Below, piece after piece: positions 1 to 7,283 of a DNA stretch of 21,518 bases. The translations under genes were made by a program, and so were the position numbers. This DNA is from Lysobacterales bacterium. GTDB lineage: Bacteria; Pseudomonadota; Gammaproteobacteria; Xanthomonadales; Xanthomonadaceae. Below the pieces are notes generated by a model. That model had not been told where the DNA came from. It did not search any database and was given only the letters and a program-made list of their open reading frames with translations. Each line of letters starts with the position of its first letter. The stretch's first letter is position 1. Where the stretch lies: contig JAGRJX010000249.1 in assembly GCA_020442545.1 (NCBI GenBank), positions 1-21,518 on the forward strand. The letters run 5' to 3'.

Positions 1-97
1 CGGTGCCGGCGCTGGCCTCGATCAGACGTAACCCGTCCAGCGGCAGTGCCAGGCCGACATCCGTTTCCAGCAGGTCTTCCTTTGCCGCTGCGTTCAC
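1..97 (-). CDS. recB: RecBCD nuclease/helicase subunit RecB, N-terminal fragment
   Basis: Only the first 32 or so codons are in the window; the gene runs off the left edge. RecB is the 3'-5' helicase and nuclease subunit of RecBCD, which processes DNA double-strand ends for recombination repair. The translation starts at a GTG at 97-95 and reaches LIEASAGTG, the beginning of the Walker A motif typical of RecB N-termini. The GTG overlaps the recC stop codon in a GTGA arrangement, and a good Shine-Dalgarno GGAGG lies at 105-109, seven bases upstream. The overlap implies translational coupling with recC. The assignment is firm despite the small fragment because of both motif and neighbour. Confidence 0.88.
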   Translation of the reverse strand, partial: MNAAAKEDLLETDVGLALPLDGLRLIEASAGT

Positions 98-3000
98 GAC
101 AACACCTCCGGCCTGCCGAGCCGCTCGAACAGCGGCTCGAACAGCATTTCCGCCAGCTCACGGAAGCGCCTGGCCAGTGGGTCGGTCAGGCTTTCCTCGC
201 CAGGGCGGCGCGGCCGGAACGCCAGGCTAACGGCGGGATCGGACAGCTCGTGGTCGTCGGTATCGCTGAACAAACGTTCCAGCAGCTCTTCGCGCAGCGT
301 CGGGTTGTCGATGCGTCCACGCGCCGGCTGCTGATAGCCCCGCACATAAGATGCCGCAGCGCGCGGCAGCAGCGGCAGCGGCTGGCACAGGCTGTCGCGG
401 TAGCACTGCAGCCATGCACTCAGATATTGCCGTGCAGTGTCGCGGGTCAACGACGCCAGTCGCCAGCGCCGCGGTCGCGATTGTTCGTCCAGCGCATAGA
501 GCCAGCTGTCACCGTCCAGCCCGGCAGCGTGCCGGCACAGGTGCTGCAACCAGATCGCCAGCCAGTGGCGGCCATCGGCCCGCCCGCCTTCGATGACCGC
601 GGCTTCGGGCGTGGCACTCGCCGTCGCCAGCCAGGGCAGGTGGCCGTGAATGCGGAATCCGTCGAGGTCAAACGCGGGAAGTTCACGATGCGTTGCTGCC
701 TGATCCCGGCGCCAGGCATCAAATCCGCGCCAAAGTGGCTGCAGCTCCTGCCAATGCCGGGTGAATACCTCATCGCCCACCGCCCCTTTCGGCAGCAGCG
801 CATGGGCGCGTAGCGAATGCAGGGTGTCGGCGTAGTGCGGGCGCCCGGCAGCATCCCAGCCATCAAGCAGCCGTTGCCGTCGCTGCCAGCGCTCCAGCGG
901 ATCGGCCAGCGCCATCGGCTCGCGGTCGATGTCCAGCTCGTCGATGCGCGGCAGCACGATGTCCAGGCGGTCACGCAGGAAGGCGCTTGGCGGCAGTCGC
1001 GACCAGCTCAGCAGTTCGGCCAGATCGAGTGCCCGTGAAGCCCCGGTGTCGCGCGCATCGCGGCGGCACGGTAATCCTTCGATGCAGAACGCGGGGGCGG
1101 GTTCGGGGCTGGCGAGACTGGCGCGGGCGGCAGCCAGCCATCCATCGCGATAGCTGAAGTGCCGCGCGTCGCCGTCGAACAGGAGCGGGTCGAACGGCTG
1201 CAGCGGGTGCGCGATCCGGATCGATGCGCGCGCCTGCCGTGGATCGGCGAAGCAGTCGCCGGCGGCTTCCAGCAGATCCAGCACCGGTGCCGCCGGCGGC
1301 AGCTCGACACCACTCCTGGCATCAAAACCGATGTGGCTGACGTGGAAATGATCCTTCGCCGCGCACAGAAGCTGAAGGAACAGGAAGCGATCATCCTCGC
1401 GCACCGAGCGATCACCAAGACGGCGCCGCTTCGGATCGCGCAGATCGGCGAGCAGGCGGTTGAGATCGCCGCCAGGTTCGCGGCGCGGGTAGACGCCATC
1501 GTCCATGCCCAGCACCCAGATCACCCGGAACGGTACGCAGCGCAGCGGCACCATGCTGGCGAAACTGACGCCACTGCCGAGCAATGCCTGATGCGGACGA
1601 ACGGCTTCGATCCGCTGGCGCAGTGCGGCGCGCACCACTTCGCGGGGTAGTCGCCAATCAGCGTCGACGCTGTTCACCGATGCAGCCCAGTCCTGGATTT
1701 GCGCACGCAGCGTGGACAGTGCGTGCTGGCCGCCTTCGTCATCGATCTCGACGGGCAGCAGTTCATCGATCAGATGCAGCAGCGCCTGCTGCCATTGCGA
1801 CGCCGTCCTGGGCACTGCCAGTGCGGCAGCATGCTGGTCGATTCGTGCATTGATCCGAAGCACGGCGTCCAGCGCGTCGCTGTCGGCACCCTCGATGCAC
1901 GGCAACGCAGCGATGCCTTCCAGCAGATCATCATCACCCATTGCCATGCCGAGCAGCAGGCGATCACTGCCGAAACGCCAACTGAAGGCGTCAGGTTCGG
2001 CAGCGTCGCCACCACGCCCATGGCGCACGCCGGCTTCGAACAGCCAGTCGCCGATCCGCGAAGCGTCGGCAGCATGGATGCCGAACTTGCGCTGCATCGC
2101 CGGCAGCGCCAGCAGATCCAGCGTCTCGCTCAAGGGATGCGCTGAAGCCGCCAGATCAAACAACCGCAGGAACAACCCAGGCAATGGATGCTCGCCGAGC
2201 AGCCCCTGGTCGGCAAGGCTGAACGGGATGTGGCGCGGGTCATCATGGTCGATGCCGCCGAACACGGCGTGGACGGCGCCGGCATAGGCGTCGATGTCCG
2301 GGGCCAGCACGGCGATGTCGCGCGGGCGCAGCGGCGTCTGGCCGTCGTCGCGCGGCTGCAGCAGCGCGAGCAGCTGGTCGTGCAGCACTTCGATCTCGCG
2401 AAGGCGACTGTGGCAGGAGTGGACGCGCAGGCTGCCGTCGTCGGCCAGCGCGGGATTGGCCACGCCGGGCGCGTCAGCGTCCTCCGAGCGAGCATCCCGT
2501 CGCCACAGTACGTCGGACTGCAGGCGCGACAGCAGCGAGCGATGCGGATCGGGTTCGTGCAGCGTTTCGAGCTCGTCGGCCGGCTGCACCTGCTCATAGC
2601 TGAAGATCTGCGCGACGATGTCGCGACCGGCGCGACCCATGCGCGACAGCAGGCGGTTTTCCTCGGCACCGAAGGCGTCGATGCCGATCTCGCGCAGCCG
2701 TTCCCGCTCGCTGCGCACATCACCCCAGTAAGCCGCACACGGCGAAGGCATGTAGAAGCGGGTATCGATGTGCTGGCCGATGATGCCGAGCAGGCGCAGC
2801 ACGTCCGGTGACACGTTGAGGCAGCCGAACACGAACAGCCGTGACGGCAATTCGGGCGGCGTGTGCTGGCCATCGCCAAAACGGCGCAGCCAGCCGTCCA
2901 GCAGCGCCGCGCGTGACGGCGATTCGATGTCGGTAGACAGTTGTTGGAACAATCGCGCCTGCCAGTCGCCGGCATCCGCGATCTCGTCACGCTGCCAGCG

Positions 3001-3468
3001 CATGACGTCTTCGCGTCGCCAGGCCTGGTACTTGTCGAACACGGTCGCCAGTTCGTCGGCGAGCTGGAAGGCGCGTACCGGATCGTCTTCGGCATTGGCA
3101 TCGCGACCGCGCAGGTAGTCCTGCAGCGAGGCCGGTAGCGTCGCCGCGTCCTCGAAGCCGCGCAGCAGCCGCCAGCGCAGCCGTTCGGCATCCCACGGCG
3201 ACTGTTCCGGCAACGATGCATGGTCCAGCGACGGCGCAGCGGCGCGCAGCATGCTCCAGACCAGCTCACCGGGGCGCAGGAAGCGGATGTTCGCGGCCAC
3301 GCCGTTGTGCTCGGCCAGGCGGAACTGCAGCCAGCGCTGCAACCCGGCATGCGGCACCAGCACCACTTCCGGCAGCAGCGCGGACGCGAGGTCGCGCGGC
3401 TCGGCCAGTCGCGTGGCGAGATCGATGGCCAGGCCGTCGATGTCGTTGCCGTGGTGGAGGAAGAACAT
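94..3468 (-). CDS. recC: Exodeoxyribonuclease V gamma subunit RecC
   Basis: RecC is the Chi-recognising and DNA-strand-splitting subunit of the cytoplasmic RecBCD complex. The product is 1124 residues, essentially the length of E. coli RecC (1122). The N-terminus (MFFLHHGNDIDGLAIDL, then VLVPHAGLQRWLQFRLAE and VAANIRFLRP) matches the RecC family pattern of a degenerate helicase domain, in which the ATPase motifs have been lost. The central part contains the typical RFYMPSPCAAYWGD and WVLGMDDGVYPRR segments. The gene is followed by recB with a 4-bp overlap, as in other RecBCD operons, although recC-recB order without intervening ptrA is typical outside the enterics. The start at 3468 fits the family N-terminus. 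I see no strong ribosome binding site in front of it, so the exact start is slightly uncertain. Confidence 0.96.
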   Translation of the reverse strand: MFFLHHGNDIDGLAIDLATRLAEPRDLASALLPEVVLVPHAGLQRWLQFRLAEHNGVAANIRFLRPGELVWSMLRAAAPSLDHASLPEQSPWDAERLRWRLLRGFEDAATLPASLQDYLRGRDANAEDDPVRAFQLADELATVFDKYQAWRREDVMRWQRDEIADAGDWQARLFQQLSTDIESPSRAALLDGWLRRFGDGQHTPPELPSRLFVFGCLNVSPDVLRLLGIIGQHIDTRFYMPSPCAAYWGDVRSERERLREIGIDAFGAEENRLLSRMGRAGRDIVAQIFSYEQVQPADELETLHEPDPHRSLLSRLQSDVLWRRDARSEDADAPGVANPALADDGSLRVHSCHSRLREIEVLHDQLLALLQPRDDGQTPLRPRDIAVLAPDIDAYAGAVHAVFGGIDHDDPRHIPFSLADQGLLGEHPLPGLFLRLFDLAASAHPLSETLDLLALPAMQRKFGIHAADASRIGDWLFEAGVRHGRGGDAAEPDAFSWRFGSDRLLLGMAMGDDDLLEGIAALPCIEGADSDALDAVLRINARIDQHAAALAVPRTASQWQQALLHLIDELLPVEIDDEGGQHALSTLRAQIQDWAASVNSVDADWRLPREVVRAALRQRIEAVRPHQALLGSGVSFASMVPLRCVPFRVIWVLGMDDGVYPRREPGGDLNRLLADLRDPKRRRLGDRSVREDDRFLFLQLLCAAKDHFHVSHIGFDARSGVELPPAAPVLDLLEAAGDCFADPRQARASIRIAHPLQPFDPLLFDGDARHFSYRDGWLAAARASLASPEPAPAFCIEGLPCRRDARDTGASRALDLAELLSWSRLPPSAFLRDRLDIVLPRIDELDIDREPMALADPLERWQRRQRLLDGWDAAGRPHYADTLHSLRAHALLPKGAVGDEVFTRHWQELQPLWRGFDAWRRDQAATHRELPAFDLDGFRIHGHLPWLATASATPEAAVIEGGRADGRHWLAIWLQHLCRHAAGLDGDSWLYALDEQSRPRRWRLASLTRDTARQYLSAWLQCYRDSLCQPLPLLPRAAASYVRGYQQPARGRIDNPTLREELLERLFSDTDDHELSDPAVSLAFRPRRPGEESLTDPLARRFRELAEMLFEPLFERLGRPEVLS

Positions 3469-3483
3469 GCGATGTCAGCGGAG

Positions 3484-3503
3484 CGGCTCTTTGCCGAGAG
3501 CCG
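3484..3503. other. Perfect hairpin in the recC / esterase divergent intergenic region
   Basis: Inverted repeat CGGCTCT - ttgccg - AGAGCCG: a 7-bp stem with a 6-nt loop, 15 bp upstream of the recC start codon. It lies in the 154-bp gap between divergently transcribed recC and the esterase operon, so it would be in the recC leader RNA and could limit recC translation. It has no T-tract, so it is unlikely to be a terminator. The rest of the gap must hold both promoters. A TATCCT at 3578-3583 could be a -10 for the esterase operon, but I see no convincing -35. Confidence 0.35.
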
Positions 3504-3622
3504 GCAGTGTGGCCGATCCGGGTCGCAGCGGTCGAGACAGGGCGATGTTCCCGCGGTGATCTGCGACGGCCGCCTGCTATCCTGCCAGCCGTCAATATCG
3601 ATGAATCCATCCGCGAATCCGC

Positions 3623-4306
3623 ATGACCGACAGCAGCCCGCTTCTCCCCGCCATCGAAACCGAAACCGGCCCCAATCCGCAGTGGGCGGTGATCTGGCTG
3701 CACGGTTTGGGCGCCGACGGTCACGATTTCGAGCCCATCGTGCCGCAGCTGGTCGAGCGCGGCTGGCCGGCGGTCCGCTTCGTGTTCCCGCATGCGCCGG
3801 CGCGCCCGGTGACCATCAACGGTGGCATGCAGATGCGCGCCTGGTACGACATCCTCGGTACCGAGATCGCGATGCGCCAGGACGAAGCGGGTGTGCGTGA
3901 ATCCATTGCCCAGCTGACCGCACTGATCGCCCGCGAGAACCAGCGCGGCATTGCCGACGAGCGCATCATCCTCGCCGGCTTCTCGCAGGGTGGCGCCATC
4001 GTGCTGGCGGCGGCGTTACGCCACCCGAATCGGCTGGGCGGACTGATGGCGCTGTCCACCTACCTGCCGATGGCCGACAAGAGTGCGGACGAGCAGTCCG
4101 AGGCCAGCAAAGGGCTACCGGCCTTCATGGGCCACGGTTCGCTGGACCCGGTGGTGCCGCAGGCGCTGGGCCTGATGAGCCGCGACAAGCTGGTCACGCT
4201 AGGGCTGGATGTCGAGTGGCATAGCTACCCGATGCCGCATTCGGTGTCGGCGCAGGAGATCGGCGACATCGCCGGCTGGTTGGCTGACCGATTCGCGGCA
4301 GAGTAA
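3623..4306 (+). CDS. Alpha/beta-hydrolase carboxylesterase (acyl-protein thioesterase / phospholipase family)
   Basis: This is a 227-residue cytoplasmic serine hydrolase of the carboxylesterase/lysophospholipase family (COG0400, relatives of Pseudomonas EstB and eukaryotic acyl-protein thioesterases). It hydrolyses short-chain carboxyl esters; the physiological substrate is unknown. The fold signature WLHGLGADGHDF is at residues 25-36. The nucleophile elbow GFSQGG gives Ser121, the acid is Asp175 in GSLDPVVP, and the base is His206 in MPHSVS, so the triad is complete. There is no signal peptide. It is the first gene of a four-gene plus-strand operon, with only 2 bp before the histidine kinase gene. 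Annotation pipelines variously call such proteins carboxylesterase, phospholipase or alpha/beta hydrolase. Confidence 0.92.
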   Translation: MTDSSPLLPAIETETGPNPQWAVIWLHGLGADGHDFEPIVPQLVERGWPAVRFVFPHAPARPVTINGGMQMRAWYDILGTEIAMRQDEAGVRESIAQLTALIARENQRGIADERIILAGFSQGGAIVLAAALRHPNRLGGLMALSTYLPMADKSADEQSEASKGLPAFMGHGSLDPVVPQALGLMSRDKLVTLGLDVEWHSYPMPHSVSAQEIGDIAGWLADRFAAE

Positions 4307-4308
4307 GG

Positions 4309-5388
4309 ATGGACAGCGCCCCGCGCCCGCGCCCCTGGCTTCCGGACCTGTGCCGGCTGCCGGCGCTGCTGACCATCATGGTGGCGGCGGAAAGCGCAAT
4401 TCTGGTACTGGCACTGACGCCCTCGGCCGAAGACTGGAACATCCCGCGCTTTGCCGGTGCAAGCCTGTTCGCGCAGTGGCTGGCGCTGGCCAGCGGCCTG
4501 TTGTTGTGTCGTGGCGCGCCCGCGTTGCAGCGGCTTCCGATCGTACTGGGTGCCGTCCTCGCCTGGCTGCTGCCGGTGGCCGTGGCGGCGCTGGGTGGTC
4601 TGATCCTTCACATTGTCGACAGCGAGCTGGGTCTGGGTCTGACCCTACCGCGCGGACAGCGAAGTGAGTTCATTTTCGGCTGCGCGGCGGTGACCGCAGT
4701 GGTCGGTGCGGCCACCCTGCACTATTTCTACGTGCAGCAGCAGTGGGCGATGCAGGTACAGGCCAAGGCCGAGGCCGAGATGCGCGCGCTGCAGGCGCGA
4801 ATCCGCCCGCACTTTCTGTTTAACAGCATCAACAGCATTGCCAGCCTGGTGCGTCGCGACCCACCCACGGCCGAGCGCGCGCTGGAAGACCTTGCCGACC
4901 TGTTTCGCGCAGCGCTGGGTGCCGGGCAAGGTGACGCCACGCTGGACGAAGAACTGACCCTGATCGAGCGCTATCTGTCCGTGGAAAAACTGCGCCTCGG
5001 TGACCGGCTGCAGCTGGACTGGCGGCTGGCGGACGACCTGCCACGGAGTTTCCGCCTGCCGCGGCTGGTGCTGCAACCACTGGTCGAGAACGCGGTGATC
5101 CACGGTGTCGCGCGACTCGAAGCGGGTGGGGTCATCTGCATCGAGGCGTTCCGGGAAGCGGGCAGTCTGTGCATCCGTGTCGGCAATCCGACACCGCCCC
5201 AGGCAACGGCCAAGGGGCACGCGCATGCGCAGCAGAGCATCGAGCAGCGCCTTCGCCATCGCTTCGGTGACGAAGTGCGGATGGCCTTCCGCCGCCGCGC
5301 TGACTACTATGAGTGCGAGCTGCGGCTGCCGCTCTCCGCGCCATCCGCGCCCGACTCCATTCCAAGCTCGCGAGTGCCTTCACCATGA
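4309..5388 (+). CDS. algZ: Membrane sensor histidine kinase of the LytS/AlgZ (FimS) type
   Basis: This is a 359-residue inner-membrane sensor kinase expected to control the downstream AlgR-type regulator. The N-terminal half has about four hydrophobic segments (roughly 18-38, 49-67, 76-102 and 121-142). A short helix leads into the His_kinase (LytS/YehU-type) domain with the phosphoacceptor motif RPHFLFNSIN, His168. The N-box LVLQPLVENAVIHG (Asn261) starts the ATP-binding domain. There is no large periplasmic sensor domain, as in Pseudomonas FimS/AlgZ. Its stop codon overlaps the next start (ATGA at 5385-5388), so kinase and regulator are translationally coupled. The order kinase-regulator-hemC equals the algZ-algR-hemC order of Pseudomonas, where the pair controls alginate, type IV pili and virulence genes. 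The exact outputs here are unknown. Confidence 0.88.
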   Translation: MDSAPRPRPWLPDLCRLPALLTIMVAAESAILVLALTPSAEDWNIPRFAGASLFAQWLALASGLLLCRGAPALQRLPIVLGAVLAWLLPVAVAALGGLILHIVDSELGLGLTLPRGQRSEFIFGCAAVTAVVGAATLHYFYVQQQWAMQVQAKAEAEMRALQARIRPHFLFNSINSIASLVRRDPPTAERALEDLADLFRAALGAGQGDATLDEELTLIERYLSVEKLRLGDRLQLDWRLADDLPRSFRLPRLVLQPLVENAVIHGVARLEAGGVICIEAFREAGSLCIRVGNPTPPQATAKGHAHAQQSIEQRLRHRFGDEVRMAFRRRADYYECELRLPLSAPSAPDSIPSSRVPSP

Positions 5389-6122
5389 GACTGCTGGTCG
5401 TTGATGACGAACCGCTTGCGCGTGAGCGTCTCCGCTACCTGGTCGACGATATTGGCGGTCACGAGGTGGTGGGCGAGGCCACCAATGGTCGCGACGCGGT
5501 CGAACGTGCCGATGAACTGAAGCCCGATGCCGTGCTGCTGGACATTTCCATGCCGGTGATGAGCGGGCTGGAGGCGGCGCGCCTCATCAACGAGCTGGAA
5601 GCCCCGCCGGCCGTGGTGTTCTGCACGGCGTGCGATGAGCACGCCCTGGCCGCATTCGACGCACGAGCCGTGGACTATCTGGTCAAACCGATCCGTGCCG
5701 AGCGGCTGGGTCAGGCGCTGGATCGCGCCCGCCGTCTCCAGGGCGAGCAGGTCGAGCGGCTCCGCTCGGACATGGGTGAAGACAGCCTTCCGCGCACCCA
5801 CCTTTGTGCGCGCCTGCGCGGCAATCTGCGGCTGATCCCGGTCCAGGACATCCACTACCTGCAGGCCGAGGAGAAATACACCATCGTCCACCATGCGCGC
5901 GGTGAGGACCTGATCGATGAGTCGCTCAAGTCGCTGGAACAGGAGTTCGGCGAGCGCTTTCTGCGCATCCACCGCAACTGCCTGATTGCCGCCGGCGAGC
6001 TGCTGGAGCTGCGTCGCGACGGCGACGGCCATACCCGGGCCTTGCTGCGCAGCGTCGACGCCGAACTCGAAGTCAGCCGTCGCAGCTTGCCCGGACTGCG
6101 TCAGCGCGTGCGGGGCCAGTGA
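5385..6122 (+). CDS. algR: LytTR-family response regulator, AlgR-like
   Basis: This is a 245-residue response regulator. The receiver domain (residues 1-115) has acidic pocket residues Asp7-Asp8, phosphoacceptor Asp53 in LLDISMP, Thr81 and Lys101. A C-terminal LytTR DNA-binding domain (about 137-241) includes the family features HYLQAEEKYT and FLRIHRNCLI. I chose the ATG at 5385 (MRLLVVDDEP) rather than an in-frame start 72 bp upstream. It puts the first beta strand at the N-terminus, overlaps the kinase stop codon by 4 bp, and gives almost the length of Pseudomonas AlgR (248). It likely acts as partner of the upstream kinase and binds direct repeats at target promoters. The downstream gene hemC overlaps or nearly abuts, so all four genes form one transcription unit. 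Confidence 0.93.
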   Translation: MRLLVVDDEPLARERLRYLVDDIGGHEVVGEATNGRDAVERADELKPDAVLLDISMPVMSGLEAARLINELEAPPAVVFCTACDEHALAAFDARAVDYLVKPIRAERLGQALDRARRLQGEQVERLRSDMGEDSLPRTHLCARLRGNLRLIPVQDIHYLQAEEKYTIVHHARGEDLIDESLKSLEQEFGERFLRIHRNCLIAAGELLELRRDGDGHTRALLRSVDAELEVSRRSLPGLRQRVRGQ

Positions 6123-6124
6123 GC

Positions 6125-7051
6125 ATGTCCACGCCACAACGCCTGCGCATCGCCACCCGCCAGAGCGCGCTTGCCCTCTGGCAATCTGAACACGTTGCGT
6201 CGCGGCTGCGCGAGCGGCATCCGGCGCTGGTTGTCGAGCTGGTTCCGATGACCACCCGCGGCGACCAGGTGCTGGATCGGCCGCTGGCGCAGATTGGCGG
6301 CAAAGGACTGTTCCTGAAGGAGCTCGAGGTCGCGATGCAGGCCGGCCATGCCGACATCGCGGTGCACTCGCTGAAGGACGTGCCGATGGAGCTGGAAGCC
6401 GGCTTTGCGATCGGCGCCATCCTCGCACGCGCCGACCCGTTCGATGCCTTTGTTTCCAGTCGCTTTGAACGGTTCGATGATCTGCCGCAAGGCGCGCGGG
6501 TCGGCACCTCCTCGCTGCGCCGTCAGGCACAGTTGCGCGCGCGCCGCCCCGATCTCGAATTGCTCGACCTGCGTGGCAACGTCAATACGCGGCTGGCGAA
6601 ACTCGACAACGGCGACTTCGACGCCATCATCCTCGCTGCCGCCGGGCTGCAGCGGCTCGGCTTCAACCAGCGCATCCGTGAGCGCCTCGCCGCACCCGGC
6701 TGGCTGCCTGCAGCCGCGCAGGGCGCCATTGCGATCGAAATCCGCGAAGCCGATCACGCCATCCGGGACCTGCTGTCGGACCTGCATGATCAGACCACCG
6801 CCATCCGCGTGGAGGCCGAGCGTGCAATGACGCGCCGACTGCAGGGCAGCTGCCAGGTGCCCATCGCCGCCTACGCCGAATGCGAAGGCGAACGACTGCG
6901 GCTCAGCGGACTGGTCGGTGACGCCGCCACCGGTGAACTGCTTCGCCATGATGCCGAAGGCCGAAGCGATGCGCCGATCGCGCTCGGCATCACCGTGGCC
7001 GAAGCCCTGCTCGAAGCCGGCGCCGGACGGCTGCTGAGCTCACTGGGCTGA
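6125..7051 (+). CDS. hemC: Porphobilinogen deaminase (hydroxymethylbilane synthase)
   Basis: HemC polymerises four porphobilinogens into hydroxymethylbilane in heme and siroheme synthesis. The 308-residue product has all family landmarks: RIATRQSALALWQ at the N-terminus, GGKGLFLKELE, the HSLKDVP motif with catalytic Asp85, GTSSLRRQ, and LQGSCQVPIA. That last motif contains the cysteine (Cys243; E. coli Cys242) that carries the dipyrromethane cofactor. An in-frame GTG at 6119 overlaps the algR stop. I prefer ATG 6125 because the GGGG at 6112-6115 is then at a usual Shine-Dalgarno distance, but the two starts differ by only two residues. HemC next to AlgR is conserved in Pseudomonas, but the usual following gene hemD is missing here. 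The next genes are the beta-helix proteins. Confidence 0.95.
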   Translation: MSTPQRLRIATRQSALALWQSEHVASRLRERHPALVVELVPMTTRGDQVLDRPLAQIGGKGLFLKELEVAMQAGHADIAVHSLKDVPMELEAGFAIGAILARADPFDAFVSSRFERFDDLPQGARVGTSSLRRQAQLRARRPDLELLDLRGNVNTRLAKLDNGDFDAIILAAAGLQRLGFNQRIRERLAAPGWLPAAAQGAIAIEIREADHAIRDLLSDLHDQTTAIRVEAERAMTRRLQGSCQVPIAAYAECEGERLRLSGLVGDAATGELLRHDAEGRSDAPIALGITVAEALLEAGAGRLLSSLG

Positions 7052-7056
7052 TCCCG

Positions 7057-7079
7057 GGGACAGCCCGCAGGCCTGTCCC
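7057..7079. terminator. Possible hemC hairpin terminator, overlapping an activator site
   Basis: GGGACAG - 9 nt - CTGTCCC is a perfect 7-bp GC-rich inverted repeat 6 bp after the hemC stop codon. It could end the hemC transcript, but there is no run of T after it. Its right arm (7075-7079) is also the left arm of the first GTCCC-N6-GGGAC palindrome. The alternative reading is that it is just an extra GGGAC half site of the regulatory array. Confidence 0.35.
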
Positions 7080-7090
7080 GAATCTGGGAC
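7075..7090. promoter_or_regulatory. Upstream activator palindrome A, GTCCC-N6-GGGAC
   Basis: Perfect 5+5 bp palindrome with spacer gaatct. It is the distal member of a pair lying upstream of the first beta-helix gene, 42 bp centre-to-centre from site B. The centre is about 152 bp upstream of the predicted sigma-54 transcription start. The same arms and geometry recur before the second beta-helix gene. I infer a binding site for a sigma-54 activator dimer, most likely the FHA-domain activator encoded at 16840-15113. Confidence 0.6.
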
Positions 7091-7116
7091 CAACCCCCGG
7101 AATCATCAGCTTCCCG

Positions 7117-7132
7117 GTCCCGCCAATGGGAC
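7117..7132. promoter_or_regulatory. Upstream activator palindrome B, GTCCC-N6-GGGAC
   Basis: Perfect palindrome with spacer gccaat, the proximal member of the first pair. Its last base is 76 bp before the -24 element of the promoter at 7209 and its centre is near -110. The distance to site A is 42 bp, four helical turns of B-DNA, so both sites would face the same side of the helix. Confidence 0.62.
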
Positions 7133-7208
7133 AGGCGATGCGGCGCGGCCGCTTCCACCATCCTCTCATTCCGCGAACTGAGCCGGTTTGCGCGCGGGTC
7201 GCATGGCC

Positions 7209-7224
7209 TGGCATAAATCCTGCT
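7209..7224 (+). promoter_or_regulatory. Sigma-54 (-24/-12) promoter of the first beta-helix gene
   Basis: The sequence TGGCATAAATCCTGCT matches the RpoN consensus TGGCACG-R-N3-TTGCW at all but three positions. It keeps the invariant GG and GC dinucleotides at the required 10-bp separation. The predicted start of transcription is near 7235, giving a leader of about 50 nt to the ATG at 7284. An almost identical element (TGGCATCAATCCTGCT) lies at the same place before the paralogue. The two genes have otherwise different upstream sequence, which argues for conservation by function. Confidence 0.75.
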
Positions 7225-7283
7225 GGTGCAAGACGGTTAGCGCAGCTTGATCGCTGTGATCGTCCAACGCTCCTGGAGGCCAC

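Noticed and set aside
2130..3350. 406-codon minus-strand frame inside recC in another frame
   Set aside because: It overlaps recC on the same strand. Its composition is dominated by Cys, Arg, Ser and Ala, typical of an out-of-frame reading of GC-rich DNA.
5313..6122. Longer algR reading frame starting at 5313
   Set aside because: The extra 24 residues overlap the kinase gene, and receiver domains start directly with the MRLLVVDDE strand at 5385.
5307..6530. 407-codon minus-strand frame across algR and hemC
   Set aside because: It spans two real, motif-verified genes in the opposite direction. It has low-complexity Arg/Ala/Gln composition and no ribosome binding site or domain.
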